DNA of 64,000 nt, from the NCBI RefSeq assembly GCF_025465275.1, contig NZ_JAODNK010000199.1:1-64000 (forward strand). The letters are read 5' to 3'. Below the pieces are notes generated by a model. It was not told the DNA's origin. It searched no databases and saw only the letters and a program-made list of their open reading frames with translations. Both the position numbers and the translations under genes were made by a program. Positions 1 to 9,951 of the stretch are shown here, piece by piece. Position 1 is the stretch's first letter. Each line of letters opens with the position of its first letter. The DNA is from Nocardia sp. GTDB taxonomy: Bacteria > Actinomycetota > Actinomycetes > Mycobacteriales > Mycobacteriaceae.

Positions 1-99
1 ATTGCGTTTCGAGCTCGCTGTCCACCGAGGGACCAGTTCCTGTGAAGCATCCAGATAGGATGGGTTCCTCGTAAGCTGAGCAGACATCCCCGAGAGGAC

Positions 100-276
100 A
101 TGATGATGGCCGCGAACAGCAGCGCCAAAGACATCGCGGACGACGATCTGGAACCACTCGCCGACGAAACCGCACGCCAGGCCCAGCGCGTAGTGGCCGC
201 ATACGCCACCGACGCAGACGAATGCCGCATGCTCCTGTCGATGCTCGGCATCGCTCCCGCCACGCGAGGCGAATGA
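100..276 (+). CDS. small conserved protein upstream of otsA
   Basis: A 58-codon reading frame opens with three consecutive ATG codons at 100, 103 and 106 and stops at 274-276, four bases before the GTG of otsA. A GAGAGGA ribosome-binding sequence lies just upstream (about 92-98). The protein is acidic and probably helical, with no signal peptide or membrane segment. In M. tuberculosis a similarly small protein of unknown function (Rv3489) precedes otsA (Rv3490), so the position supports a real gene. Its role is unknown; co-translation with otsA suggests a link to trehalose synthesis, which is inference. Confidence 0.7.
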   Translation: MMMAANSSAKDIADDDLEPLADETARQAQRVVAAYATDADECRMLLSMLGIAPATRGE

Positions 277-280
277 GCCT

Positions 281-1762
<1,482 letters not shown>

Positions 1763-1772
1763 CCACCCCTAA

Positions 1773-1813
1773 ACTGTGGCCCAGCCCTTCATCGTGAAGA
1801 GTTGGGCCACAGT
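1773..1813. terminator. hairpin after otsA, copy 1 of a twin element
   Basis: Perfect 11-bp arms ACTGTGGCCCA (1773-1783) and TGGGCCACAGT (1803-1813) enclose a second nested stem CTTCA (1787-1791) / TGAAG (1795-1799). It begins 10 bases after the otsA stop, so terminator is the natural reading. A near-identical hairpin lies at 2251-2287. Confidence 0.75.
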
Positions 1814-2250
1814 CATTTTCAGCAGAAGCCGTTTCAGCCAGCCCAATCTCCCACGGACCCTGCACATGCCCTGGCCAGAACCCAGCGGCCGAGTGTCGTG
1901 CCGTGGTAGCCATGAGTCGAGCGAGGGCTATCGCCCGATGAGCCTCACGGGACTCACCTCAGGTGATCCGGACCTACCTGGTCCCGGTGGTCTGATCGCG
2001 GGAACCCTTGTGTGCCAGTATTGTTCGCTCGACGGGAAACAGATCGGTCGTATCGAATACAGCGACCGGGCGATCGTGGTGCGGCCGCACGACAACAACT
2101 CCGGGAACGCCTATCGCGGAACTGCTCGGCTCCACGCAAAGCGCTGGGACCGGGATCGTCGCACACTACGATGGCGCGTTCGCATCGTCCTACCCTTCGC
2201 CCATGAATTGAGCCGCGGACCCGTTCGGGGGCACGTCACCAAAACAACCC
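1814..2250. other. intergenic stretch without a convincing gene
   Basis: The 437 bases between the twin hairpins are open in several frames but show no ribosome site, recognisable motif or conserved domain. I see no tRNA, IS end or operator. It lies where the conserved otsA-mce4 neighbourhood is broken, so it could hold debris of the island's insertion, but nothing in the sequence proves that. Confidence 0.5.
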
Positions 2251-2287
2251 TGTGGCCCGACCTTTCACCGTGAAGAACTGGGCCACA
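2251..2287. terminator. hairpin after the methyltransferase gene, copy 2
   Basis: Arms TGTGGCCC (2251-2258) and GGGCCACA (2280-2287) surround a nested stem TTCAC (2264-2268) / GTGAA (2270-2274). It lies just beyond the stop of the minus-strand methyltransferase gene and copies the hairpin after otsA in both stem and loop, so both probably terminate transcription. Confidence 0.7.
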
Positions 2288-2295
2288 TTCGAGTC

Positions 2296-3108
2296 CTACT
2301 CGAATGCCAGTCGTGCGATGAGATGCCTGTGGTTCCTGATCAGCGGCAGCCTGCGTTGCGCTCCGAGTGCCAGGGGACCACACCAGCCGCGTCCTGGAAT
2401 CATCGGAAGCTCCTGGTAGCCGGAGACTCCTGGAACTCGTTGCGGCAGTGCCCGAGCCTCCGCAACCGTCAGGCCGAAGGGCATATGGGGTATCACATAG
2501 TCCGAGTTGCGTGCCAGCATCGTGCCCTTGGCCGTGCGCTCGGTGACCGCCGGCGGCAAGATGTCGAAGACCACGCCGGCACCCGGAAACCTTTGTGCCA
2601 TATCACCGATCAGCGCGTACACGTCGTCCGGTTGCAGGTACATGAACAGGCCCTCGGCGGTGACGAGCACGTCCTCGGTCCCGACGAGGTCGAACCAGGA
2701 ACGGTCCAGTGCCGACATGGCGACCGTGCGGACCCGTGGTTCGGCCGGTAGCAGTTGCTCGCGGAGGGTGATCATCTCCGGCAGGTCCACCGATAACCAG
2801 TTCAGCTCCGGTACGCCGAGCCGCCAGTAGGTGGTCTGCAGACCTTCGCCGAGTGCCACCACGGTGCCGCCGGGCGAGTTCCTTTGGAAGCGCTGGATTT
2901 CCGCGTCGATGGTGTGGGCTCGCAGGGCCTGCGACTGGCTGGGACTGCCGAAGTTCTGGTAGTCGAAGTCGATCGACCGGCACAGCTGTTCGGCGAGCGT
3001 ATCGCTGAATTCCGAATCGGTCCGCGCGGATTCGGCCGCCCGGCTCCACAGGGTCCACAGCGCGGTAACCGGAACACCTTCCAGTCCGTCAATATTCGTC
3101 TTGTTCAC
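2296..3108 (-). CDS. LCM/TcmP-type SAM-dependent O-methyltransferase
   Basis: A 270-aa protein with the layout of the leucine carboxyl methyltransferase / TcmP polyketide O-methyltransferase family. It has a glycine-rich SAM loop VALGEGLQTTYWRL (family usually LGAGLDTRAYRL), an acidic residue in VDLPE, and TAEGLFMYL, which matches the family's motif before a conserved helix. It probably methylates a carboxyl or hydroxyl group of the island's product. It is the last gene of the operon that starts with the P450. Its GTG start overlaps the stop of the upstream Ddn-like gene (GTGA at 3105-3108), so the two are translationally coupled. The family call is firm; the substrate is unknown. Confidence 0.85.
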   Translation of the reverse strand: MNKTNIDGLEGVPVTALWTLWSRAAESARTDSEFSDTLAEQLCRSIDFDYQNFGSPSQSQALRAHTIDAEIQRFQRNSPGGTVVALGEGLQTTYWRLGVPELNWLSVDLPEMITLREQLLPAEPRVRTVAMSALDRSWFDLVGTEDVLVTAEGLFMYLQPDDVYALIGDMAQRFPGAGVVFDILPPAVTERTAKGTMLARNSDYVIPHMPFGLTVAEARALPQRVPGVSGYQELPMIPGRGWCGPLALGAQRRLPLIRNHRHLIARLAFE

Positions 3109-3575
3109 AGTTCACGCAGCCGTACCATAGGAATGCGGCGCTCTGTCCTGGATTGATAGTCGCGATAGAACTCACGGTCAGCAGTCAATGCCGCCCAAAG
3201 CTGTTGATACTCCGGGCCATCGACTATTTCCGGGCGTGCCCGATACTCTGCCGACCGCAGCTTCACCCGCACCTCGGCATTCACCCCGGCATCGGTGAGG
3301 TTCCAGTACCAGGCCGGATGCTGCGGCGCTCCCACGAAGGAGGCCACGACAATGCGATGTCCCGCCTCGTCGACCCAGAACGGCAGGGCCACCTTGTGCA
3401 CCTTTCCGCTCTTTCGGCCGACGGTCTGCAGGAGCAGATGCTCCATCCCCGAGCTGACCCACACCTCCTCCGCATCGGTGTACTCCATGCCAATCACATG
3501 CTTGCGTCCGAGTGCAATGAGTTTCTGCTGCTCGGGCTCGGTGAACGGATTGTTACGTTGATCGGTCAGGCCCAC
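3105..3575 (-). CDS. Ddn-like F420-dependent nitroreductase-family protein (copy 1)
   Basis: A 156-aa deazaflavin (F420)-dependent split-barrel protein related to mycobacterial Ddn. Typical motifs are LLLQTVGRKSGKVHKVALPFW (substrate and F420 phosphate region) and VVASFVGAPQHPAWYWNL, with a C-terminal LTADREFYRDYQ. Such enzymes use F420H2 to reduce quinones, enones or nitro compounds. Its start is GTG with GGAGG six bases upstream, and it overlaps the 3' end of the SDR by 10 bases and the methyltransferase start by 4. A clear paralogue sits in the neighbouring PKS operon at 27453-27935, so two F420 steps are likely in the pathway. The substrate is not known. Confidence 0.88.
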   Translation of the reverse strand: MGLTDQRNNPFTEPEQQKLIALGRKHVIGMEYTDAEEVWVSSGMEHLLLQTVGRKSGKVHKVALPFWVDEAGHRIVVASFVGAPQHPAWYWNLTDAGVNAEVRVKLRSAEYRARPEIVDGPEYQQLWAALTADREFYRDYQSRTERRIPMVRLREL

Positions 3576-4303
3576 ATCAAACCTCCATTGACCTCGAGAA
3601 TCGCCCCGTTGACGTAGGAAGCGTCATCGGAGGCGAGGAATACGGCCGCACGCGCAGCCTCGCTGACCTGCCCAGCCCGGCCCAGCGCGAACCGTTTGCG
3701 GTAGGCGGCCCAGACCCGGTCGTTCTCGGCCAGCCGCGCGCCCATACCCGCGTCGAGAATTCCCGGCGACAGGGCATTGACCCGAATCCGATACTGGCCC
3801 AGTTCGATAGCGCTGGTCTTGGTGAACATTTCGATGGCAGCCTTGGTTGCGCTGTACCCGGCCGCGCCGACCGCTATCCGGCTCGACATGGACGAGGACA
3901 TATTGATGATCGCGCCACCCCGCTCCCGCATGTGCGGCACAGCCGCGCGGGTGCACAGAAAAGTGCCGGTCAGATTGGTGGTGACCATGGTGTTCCAGTC
4001 GTCCGGAGCGAGATGCTCGACCCGCCCGTCCCGGTTCACCCCGGCATTGGCGACCACTACATCCAGTCCGTGCAGTGATTCCACTGCCACCGCCATCAAC
4101 TGCTCGACCGATTTCGGATCGCCGACATCGGCCGGATGGAACAGGCAGCGATCGGGATACTCCTCTTTCAGGAGCTGAAAATCCCCGGCCATGCGCGCCG
4201 AGCACATGACCGACGCACCTTCCGCCAGAAACTCTTTCGCGATTGCGAAGCCGAGCCCCCGGGTGCCACCGGTGACGACGGCGGTCTTTCCTTCGAGCCG
4301 CAT
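3566..4303 (-). CDS. short-chain dehydrogenase/reductase (FabG-like)
   Basis: A classical 245-aa SDR. The Rossmann motif TGGTRGLG is near residue 12, NAG lies in VVANAGVNRDG, the catalytic Ser is in INMSSSMSS and the catalytic YSATK follows. The C-terminus has the SDR signature SYVNGAILEVNGG. It would reduce a beta-keto or oxidise a hydroxyl group on an acyl-CoA/ACP or the finished scaffold using NAD(P)H. It lies 25 bp downstream of the KASIII gene in the same operon and overlaps the Ddn-like gene. FabG-like enzymes are hard to place by sequence, so the substrate remains open. Confidence 0.9.
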   Translation of the reverse strand: MRLEGKTAVVTGGTRGLGFAIAKEFLAEGASVMCSARMAGDFQLLKEEYPDRCLFHPADVGDPKSVEQLMAVAVESLHGLDVVVANAGVNRDGRVEHLAPDDWNTMVTTNLTGTFLCTRAAVPHMRERGGAIINMSSSMSSRIAVGAAGYSATKAAIEMFTKTSAIELGQYRIRVNALSPGILDAGMGARLAENDRVWAAYRKRFALGRAGQVSEAARAAVFLASDDASYVNGAILEVNGGLMWA

Positions 4304-4328
4304 TACGAGCCTTCCGAATTTGTTCCGG

Positions 4329-5273
4329 TCAATACCACGTCAGGACCGCCGCCGCGGCGCTCATTCCGCCGCCGACCCCGGCCAAGAGAATCCGCTCGCC
4401 GCGCTGGAGCGGGCGTTCGAGGTGCGAGCTGTGCAGAGTGATGGGAATGGATGCCGCACCGGTGTTCCCGTATCGGGGTGCCGTGAGCGGAACCCGCGTG
4501 GGGTCCATACCTAGTTCCCGGATACAGGTTTCGAGCAGCCGGGTATTCGCTTGGTGCAGGATGATCCGGTCCATATCGGCGAGCGCGAAGCCGGATTCGC
4601 CCAGTGCCTCGGCGATAAGCTTGGGAAGGGTCGTAAGCACGTAGTCACGAACCGCCCGGCCGTCCATCCGGAATAGCTGACCGCCTGCGGGAACCTCTAC
4701 GAGAGAACGCAATCCGCCATCGGTGACGAGACGGCTCGCGTGCAGCCCGTACCCGTGCGGCACCGGGCCGACCAGCGTCGCGCCCGCACCATCGCCGAAC
4801 AGGCTCACGGTCTTGCGGTCGGCACGATTCATGATCCGCGAATAGATATCGGCCCCGACGACGAGCGCCACGCCGTCGCGCTCATCACCGCGTTCGAGTA
4901 GTCCGGCGGCGACCACCAAAGCGAAGAGGTATCCGACGCAGACCGAGTTGAGATCGAAGGCCGGTATTCCGTTCAGGCCCAATTTGTGTTGCAATGCAGC
5001 GGCTGTCGCGGGCTGCGGCTGATCTCCGGTCGACGTGGCCACGATGATGCCGCCGATCCGCGGCCAATTCTCCCGGTCCGGCCCCAGCAGGTCGATGACG
5101 GCCGCGTAGGCGAGGTCGGAGGTCAACTCCGCGCTGTTCGCGTAGCGACGGGTGTTGATTCCCGTGCGCTCGCGCACCCAGTTCGTCGTGGTTCCCGTCC
5201 ACTCCGCAATGCGGTCGTTGTCCACCACGTCCAGCGGCAGGTACGCGCCGGTCCGTACAATTCCCACGGCCAT
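4329..5273 (-). CDS. FabH-like 3-oxoacyl-ACP synthase III
   Basis: A 314-aa KASIII of standard length with the full Cys-His-Asn triad. Cys112 is in LNSVCVGYLF, His240 in ILHQANTR and Asn270 in YGNTGAAS; GDGAGATLV is also present. KASIII enzymes condense an acyl-CoA starter with malonyl-ACP, or act as acyl transferases or ester synthases in natural product pathways. Start chosen at ATG 5273, the canonical FabH N-terminus (VGIVRTGAYLPLDVVDN); the frame stays open further upstream, but there it overlaps the P450 gene and its sequence is unlike FabH. It lies 19 bp downstream of the P450. A dedicated KASIII in this operon suggests it supplies or transfers an unusual acyl unit to the island's PKSs (inference). 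Confidence 0.93.
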   Translation of the reverse strand: MAVGIVRTGAYLPLDVVDNDRIAEWTGTTTNWVRERTGINTRRYANSAELTSDLAYAAVIDLLGPDRENWPRIGGIIVATSTGDQPQPATAAALQHKLGLNGIPAFDLNSVCVGYLFALVVAAGLLERGDERDGVALVVGADIYSRIMNRADRKTVSLFGDGAGATLVGPVPHGYGLHASRLVTDGGLRSLVEVPAGGQLFRMDGRAVRDYVLTTLPKLIAEALGESGFALADMDRIILHQANTRLLETCIRELGMDPTRVPLTAPRYGNTGAASIPITLHSSHLERPLQRGERILLAGVGGGMSAAAAVLTWY

Positions 5274-5292
5274 CAGGTGTGCCCCCGCCGCG

Positions 5293-6510
5293 TCATGCCG
5301 ATTCCTTCTCCCACAGGTTGATCGGCAGTTCGGCCAACTGCCACACGGCGGACCCACTGTTCCACCGGATCTCCTCGGCGGCGACCGCGAGCCGCGCGTG
5401 CGGATACTCACGCAGCAGCGTCTCGACGCCCACTTCCAGTTCCATGCGGGCGATCTGGGAGCCCAGGCAGTAGCGGGTGCCGTAGCCGAAGGCCATATGC
5501 GGTTTCGCCATGCGCTCGCTGTCGATGCGCTCCGGGTCGGCGAAGACACTCGGGTCCAGATTGGCGGCGCCGATGGCGGGGACTACGAAGTCGCCGGGCT
5601 GCATATCCACCCCACCGACCCGCACCGCTTCGCGTACCCGCCACGGCAGTCCCTCACCACCGGCCAGGGAGATGGTGCGCAGCAATTCGTCGACGACTCC
5701 TGGAATTCGATCCGGATGCTCCCGCAGCATGTCCCACAGTCCAGGGCTGAGCAGTAGTCGCAGGACGATCTTGCTCAGCATGTGCGCCGAGGATTCGTAT
5801 CCGCCCACGATAAGGGCGAAGACGACGGTCACCAGCTCCCACTTCTCCAGATCGTCGCCATGCTGCATCAGATCGGACACGAAATCCCCTGTGGGCGCGG
5901 CCTTCCGTTCAGCGATCAGTCGCAGGACGTACTTGCCCAGATCCTGCAGCGCGGCCTCGGCGCCACGCGCCCCGGCGTCCGACTCGGAAGCATCCGTGAG
6001 CAGCCCGCTCACCCAGTCCCCCACAGCGGGTTGATCGGCTTCGGAAATGCCGACCAGCTCACCGAGCACATTGAGCGAAAATGGTTTGGCGACAACGGAT
6101 ACGTAGTCACTCTCCGCCGATCGGTCGAGCTCGGCCAGTCGGCGGGCCATGATCGCCTGGGTGGCGGTGCGCAGCGTGGCCATCCGAGCACCGGTCAGTT
6201 CCCGGCCGATGACCCGGCGCAGTTTGGTGTGAATGCTGTCGTCCAGGCTGCCGATTCCACCCTGCAGGAGCAGTCCGGCGGTGAGTCGCGGCGCCGATTC
6301 CTTCGACATGCCGGTGCGGCTGAATGCCTTCTTCGAATAGACGGTTCGCACATCTTCGTACCCGGTGACCAGCCAGGCCGCATCGCCGTAAGGGTACTGC
6401 ACCCGCGCGACGCCGCCGGATCCCCGAACCTCGTCCATGACCGGATCCAGACCCAAGGATCTCGTTGTCTCCGAGGGGTATTGGTGCATAGGACACTGCA
6501 ACTTCTCCAT
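5293..6510 (-). CDS. cytochrome P450 of the polyketide island
   Basis: A 405-aa soluble bacterial P450. The I-helix reads LIVGGYESSAH, with Glu-Ser in the acid-alcohol pair position where Glu/Asp-Thr is usual. The K-helix ExxR is ELLR and the heme loop is FGYGTRYCLGSQIAR, whose Cys ligates heme. Start set at ATG 6510 because GGGAGG lies five bases upstream; the frame is open to 6555 without another ribosome site. First gene of the operon P450-KASIII-SDR-Ddn-methyltransferase, reading away from a shared control region that holds a perfect KstR box at 6742. It lacks the distinctive CYP125 sequence, so a tailoring hydroxylase is likelier than sterol C26 oxidation. Family assignment below P450 level is not possible by eye. 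Confidence 0.93.
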   Translation of the reverse strand: MEKLQCPMHQYPSETTRSLGLDPVMDEVRGSGGVARVQYPYGDAAWLVTGYEDVRTVYSKKAFSRTGMSKESAPRLTAGLLLQGGIGSLDDSIHTKLRRVIGRELTGARMATLRTATQAIMARRLAELDRSAESDYVSVVAKPFSLNVLGELVGISEADQPAVGDWVSGLLTDASESDAGARGAEAALQDLGKYVLRLIAERKAAPTGDFVSDLMQHGDDLEKWELVTVVFALIVGGYESSAHMLSKIVLRLLLSPGLWDMLREHPDRIPGVVDELLRTISLAGGEGLPWRVREAVRVGGVDMQPGDFVVPAIGAANLDPSVFADPERIDSERMAKPHMAFGYGTRYCLGSQIARMELEVGVETLLREYPHARLAVAAEEIRWNSGSAVWQLAELPINLWEKESA

Positions 6511-6817
6511 CAAGCCCTCCCACTCACGGAGTGCGTGAATACGCCACTCCACCAATCCGTTTCATGACCGAAGCGCTTCATTGCGCAAAATCGTTGCGGC
6601 TCAACAGATTTCGCCGCTTCCGAACCCCACCACGCATACTCAATTCGAATTGACTGTAACGTGTTCTATATCGAGTTTCAGAGACTCTCAGCAGAAATCT
6701 GTTGTGACCAACGCCATATGGACCTCCTGTCGATATTTGACTAGAACTCGTTCTACTTATGCCGTCAGCGCGTATCACCGAATGCGATGTGCGCCGGCCG
6801 ATCCACTGGGGAGTGCG
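6511..6817. other. divergent control region of the island
   Basis: These 307 bases separate the P450 operon (minus) from the hydrolase-fusion gene (plus). They are noticeably A+T richer than the flanking genes and carry one perfect KstR-type operator at 6742-6755 that can serve both promoters. No gene is seen inside. Confidence 0.7.
6742..6755. promoter_or_regulatory. KstR-type operator, perfect palindrome (island)
   Basis: TAGAACTCGTTCTA fits the KstR consensus TnnAACnnGTTnnA at every fixed position and is fully symmetric. It lies between two divergent genes of the island. TACTTA (plus) and TAGTCA (minus) begin with the operator's outer TA and could act as -10 elements, though neither ends in T. 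Confidence 0.8.
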
Positions 6818-8695
6818 ATGGATCCCGTCTCTAGCCCGTTCGCCGTCATCGAAGGCCGGCCGATGTACCGGCTGCGGCGCTACTTCCCGGAGCATCCGGC
6901 GGACGGCCCCGCCGCCCTGCTGGTGCCACCGCTGATGATGACCGCGGAGGTCTTCGATCTCGATGTCGAGGACGGGGCGGTCGCAATGCTGCACCGGGCG
7001 GGAATCGATCCCTGGGTGCTCGACTTCGGTTCTCCTGCAACGGAAGAGAATGGCTGGGAGCGCACGCTGGACGATCACGTATTGGCCGTGTCCGCCGTCA
7101 TCGACACCGTTGGCAAGAGCACCGGCCGCGAGGTGAATCTGGTCGGCTACTGCCAGGGCGGGATGTTCGGCTATCTGGCCGCGACCCACCGTAGTGGCGA
7201 AGGGGTTGCGAGCATTGTTGCGATCGGCAGCATGGTGGACTGGACAGCCGCCGGGCTCCCGTTCGGCCCGCGGGTCGCCAACCACCTCGCGGAGACTGTG
7301 CGCGAGGGCGCCCAGATCACCGACACCATTCTGAAGACCTGGTGGGATCTGGTCGATCCGGTAAATACGGTGCGCAATCGTGTGCGGACCCTGCGCAATC
7401 GATCCGCACCGGCACTCTCCCCCGCCGAGGTACGCCGCCGCCAGTTCATGGCAGGCGAGGGCCGCATCGGGTATCCGGGTCCGGCCGCATCGGATCTGTT
7501 GCGGCAGTTCGCAATAGGGAACCGTCTCCTGAACGGTGGCTTTGTCGTCGGAGACCGGGTACACAGCATGGGCGAGCTGACCTGTCCGATACTCGGGATA
7601 GTCGGACGCCGGGATCAGCTCGCGCCCGGTGCGTCGGTTCGCGGCATCAGGAGTGCGGCACGCAGCGCGCCCGTGTACGAGGTCAGCGTCGACACCGGGC
7701 ACTACAAGATGGTCGCCGGAAGCACCGCCGTCCGGACGACCTGGCCTGTCATCGCCGGCTGGCTGCACTGGCACGGCAGCGACGGACCACGTCCGGAGCA
7801 GATCGTCGACATGCCCGAGGCGACGGCACGATCGCCGCGGCCGCAGACCCGCACCAAGCGGATGCTGTTCGCCCCGCCTCGTCCCGCGCGGCCGGGAAAG
7901 ATCCTGCCGGACACCAGAATTTCGCCGGGACTGGCCTGGAGTGCGCGCACATCCTCGCGCGACTGCCTGCTCTACGCGGGCCGGATGCGCACCGAGGCCG
8001 GAGTGAACGCCCGCATCGACGCGGTGGTGCGGACTCTCATCGCCGTAGGCGTCGAGCCGGCCGAACGGGTGGGTGTGGTTATGGGGATGCGGCCCGGCGC
8101 CCTGATCGCCGTCGCCGCACTGTCGCGACTCGGCGCGGTGGCGGTGCTGCTGCCCGGGGACGAGAATCTTTCCGCCGCTGTGAATCTCACCGGCACCGGC
8201 ACAGTTGTCGCAGGTCCGGCGGATATCGACCGGGTCGGCGAGCACGATTACCGACTGCTGACGCTCGGTGACGACGAAGTGCGCAACACCCCGAAACTGC
8301 TGGCCGACAACGAAGTAGATCTGGATGCCGTAGATACGAGTGCTGTACGGCTCCCCGACTGGTACCGCCCGAATCCCGGCACCGCCGACGAGGTCGCGTT
8401 CCTCGCAGTCACCTTCGCGACGTCTACGCCGACAGTCGAACGGATCACGAATCGGCAGTGGGCCGTCCGCGCCTACGCCGCGGTGCCCACTACCGGTATC
8501 GACTACCGAGACACATTGTATTGCGCTGGTGCGCTGAGTGATCCACATGTCCTGACCGAGATAGGAGCAGCACTGGTGAGCGGAGCGAGAATCGCATTGG
8601 CCAGTGAGGCTAGTCCTGAACAGATCGAGAGCGAAGCCCGCCGCTACGGCGCGAGCCTCATTGCCCGGGCCGGTAATTCGGCTGTGCGACAATGA
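6818..8695 (+). CDS. PhaC-like alpha/beta hydrolase fused to a partial adenylation domain
   Basis: A 625-aa two-part protein. Residues 1-310 form an alpha/beta hydrolase of the PHA-synthase type: the nucleophile is Cys112 in GYCQGGM, with likely Asp266 (GRRDQ) and His295 (DTGHYKM). Residues 370-625 resemble the N-terminal half of an acyl-CoA synthetase, but the ATP loop is degraded (FATSTPTVERITNRQW instead of a TSGTTGxPK-like motif) and the protein stops before the C-terminal lid. M. tuberculosis Rv1683, described as a lipase/acyl-CoA synthase of about 1000 aa, has the same order, so this is a short relative. Start at ATG 6818, six bases after GGGGAG. It converges on the PKS operon end. It may transfer or hydrolyse acyl thioesters; adenylation activity looks unlikely. 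Confidence 0.82.
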   Translation: MDPVSSPFAVIEGRPMYRLRRYFPEHPADGPAALLVPPLMMTAEVFDLDVEDGAVAMLHRAGIDPWVLDFGSPATEENGWERTLDDHVLAVSAVIDTVGKSTGREVNLVGYCQGGMFGYLAATHRSGEGVASIVAIGSMVDWTAAGLPFGPRVANHLAETVREGAQITDTILKTWWDLVDPVNTVRNRVRTLRNRSAPALSPAEVRRRQFMAGEGRIGYPGPAASDLLRQFAIGNRLLNGGFVVGDRVHSMGELTCPILGIVGRRDQLAPGASVRGIRSAARSAPVYEVSVDTGHYKMVAGSTAVRTTWPVIAGWLHWHGSDGPRPEQIVDMPEATARSPRPQTRTKRMLFAPPRPARPGKILPDTRISPGLAWSARTSSRDCLLYAGRMRTEAGVNARIDAVVRTLIAVGVEPAERVGVVMGMRPGALIAVAALSRLGAVAVLLPGDENLSAAVNLTGTGTVVAGPADIDRVGEHDYRLLTLGDDEVRNTPKLLADNEVDLDAVDTSAVRLPDWYRPNPGTADEVAFLAVTFATSTPTVERITNRQWAVRAYAAVPTTGIDYRDTLYCAGALSDPHVLTEIGAALVSGARIALASEASPEQIESEARRYGASLIARAGNSAVRQ

Positions 8696-8800
8696 CTTCG
8701 ACAGTATGCAGGATCCCGCATTAGCGACAATGGTACTCACCTGATTCGCGAGGATGAGACCGGTGTGAGCACGAGTGCCGAGATCACGCTGGCCGGCGGA

Positions 8801-9925
8801 CTACAGGGCGGCAGCCATCGCCGCACCGATTGCACGCAGGTGATCGGTCGCACCACCGAGCGCGAACTCGTTGTGCTTGGCGGCGGTGAAGTACTGGTTC
8901 ACGATGTGGTCCCGGTCTATGCCGACACCACCGTGCACGTGCACGACGGTGTGCGCGACCCGGTGTCCCGCCTCTGCGGCCCAGTACTTCGCGGTGTGCA
9001 CCGCTTCGTTGGCCGGCAGCCGCTCGGCCAGCCGCCACGCCGCCTGCGTCACCGCTAGCCGGACACCCTGCACATCGATGTAGCTGTCTGCCAGTCGCTG
9101 TGCGACCGCTTGGAAGCTACCTATCTTGCGGGAGAACTGTTCGCGCTCACGGGCATAACTCGACACCAGCTCCAGGCCCTGCTCGAGGGTGCCCAGCTGC
9201 TGCGCGGCCAGTCCCAGCCAGGCGCGAGTCAGCAGCCAGTTCAAGATCTCGGCGCCCTCTTGCACGGTGCCCAGCAATTCGGCTGGAGCGGAATCGAATT
9301 CCACCACGTATTCGGGACTGTGGTCGGTGGTGATCTGCTCCGTGACGACCACACCATAGGCGGACGGGTTCACCAGAAACAGCGCTGGCGTTCCAGATAC
9401 ATCGGCAGGTACCAGAATGAGGGCTGCCTGGCGTGCGAAAGGCACAGTGGTCTTGGCGCCGTTCAGCTTCCAGCCATTACTGTTGGTCGCGGTGGTGACC
9501 GGCTTGTCCGGCTCCCAGTTCTGCGCTTCGCTCAGGGCCGCGGTCAGGACGATCTCGCCGGACGCGGCCTGTGCGGCGACCTCCTGCTGTTCGCCAGAAC
9601 CGAATTCGGCGAGCGCACCCGCGCCCAGCACGATCGACCACAGGTACGGCACGGCCGCAACGGCCCTGCCCAGCTCACGCAGAATAGCAGCCTGCTCCAG
9701 CATGCCGAAGTCGCTGCCGCCCACAGCTTCCGGCAGCGCGGCTGCCAGCACACCGGTTTCGGCGAGTGAATTCCACAGCTGCCGGTCGAAGCGCACGATG
9801 CGCTCGCCGTTGGTGCCGGTGTTCTTGTCGAGTTCGCGTAGACGATCGGGCGTGACCAGCTTGCCGCACACTTCGCTGGCCAGGCTGGCGAGGTCTTGCT
9901 GCGCTTCGGTTGGAGTGAAGTCCAT
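8801..9925 (-). CDS. FadE27/ChsE5-like acyl-CoA dehydrogenase subunit, second copy
   Basis: A 374-aa acyl-CoA dehydrogenase beginning MDFTPTEAQQDL, paralogous to the fadE27 at 42769 (about 73% identical over the first 60 residues by my count) and sharing its C-terminal HVHGGVGIDRDHIVNQYF. FadE26 and FadE27 of M. tuberculosis (ChsE4-ChsE5) form a heterotetramer that inserts a double bond into the C27-steroid acyl-CoA side chain, using FAD. Start set at ATG 9925; the open frame upstream overlaps the previous gene. It is the last gene of the PKS operon, 26 bp after its partner. The pair must be expressed together, and its presence among PKS genes suggests it desaturates a pathway acyl-CoA or a steroid-CoA precursor. 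Confidence 0.93.
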   Translation of the reverse strand: MDFTPTEAQQDLASLASEVCGKLVTPDRLRELDKNTGTNGERIVRFDRQLWNSLAETGVLAAALPEAVGGSDFGMLEQAAILRELGRAVAAVPYLWSIVLGAGALAEFGSGEQQEVAAQAASGEIVLTAALSEAQNWEPDKPVTTATNSNGWKLNGAKTTVPFARQAALILVPADVSGTPALFLVNPSAYGVVVTEQITTDHSPEYVVEFDSAPAELLGTVQEGAEILNWLLTRAWLGLAAQQLGTLEQGLELVSSYAREREQFSRKIGSFQAVAQRLADSYIDVQGVRLAVTQAAWRLAERLPANEAVHTAKYWAAEAGHRVAHTVVHVHGGVGIDRDHIVNQYFTAAKHNEFALGGATDHLRAIGAAMAAAL

Positions 9926-9951
9926 GATGAGTACCCAGCTTTCGGATTGTG

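Noticed and set aside
1776..2273. 165-codon plus-strand frame between the twin hairpins
   Set aside because: It begins and ends inside the two hairpins, has no ribosome site and no recognisable domain.
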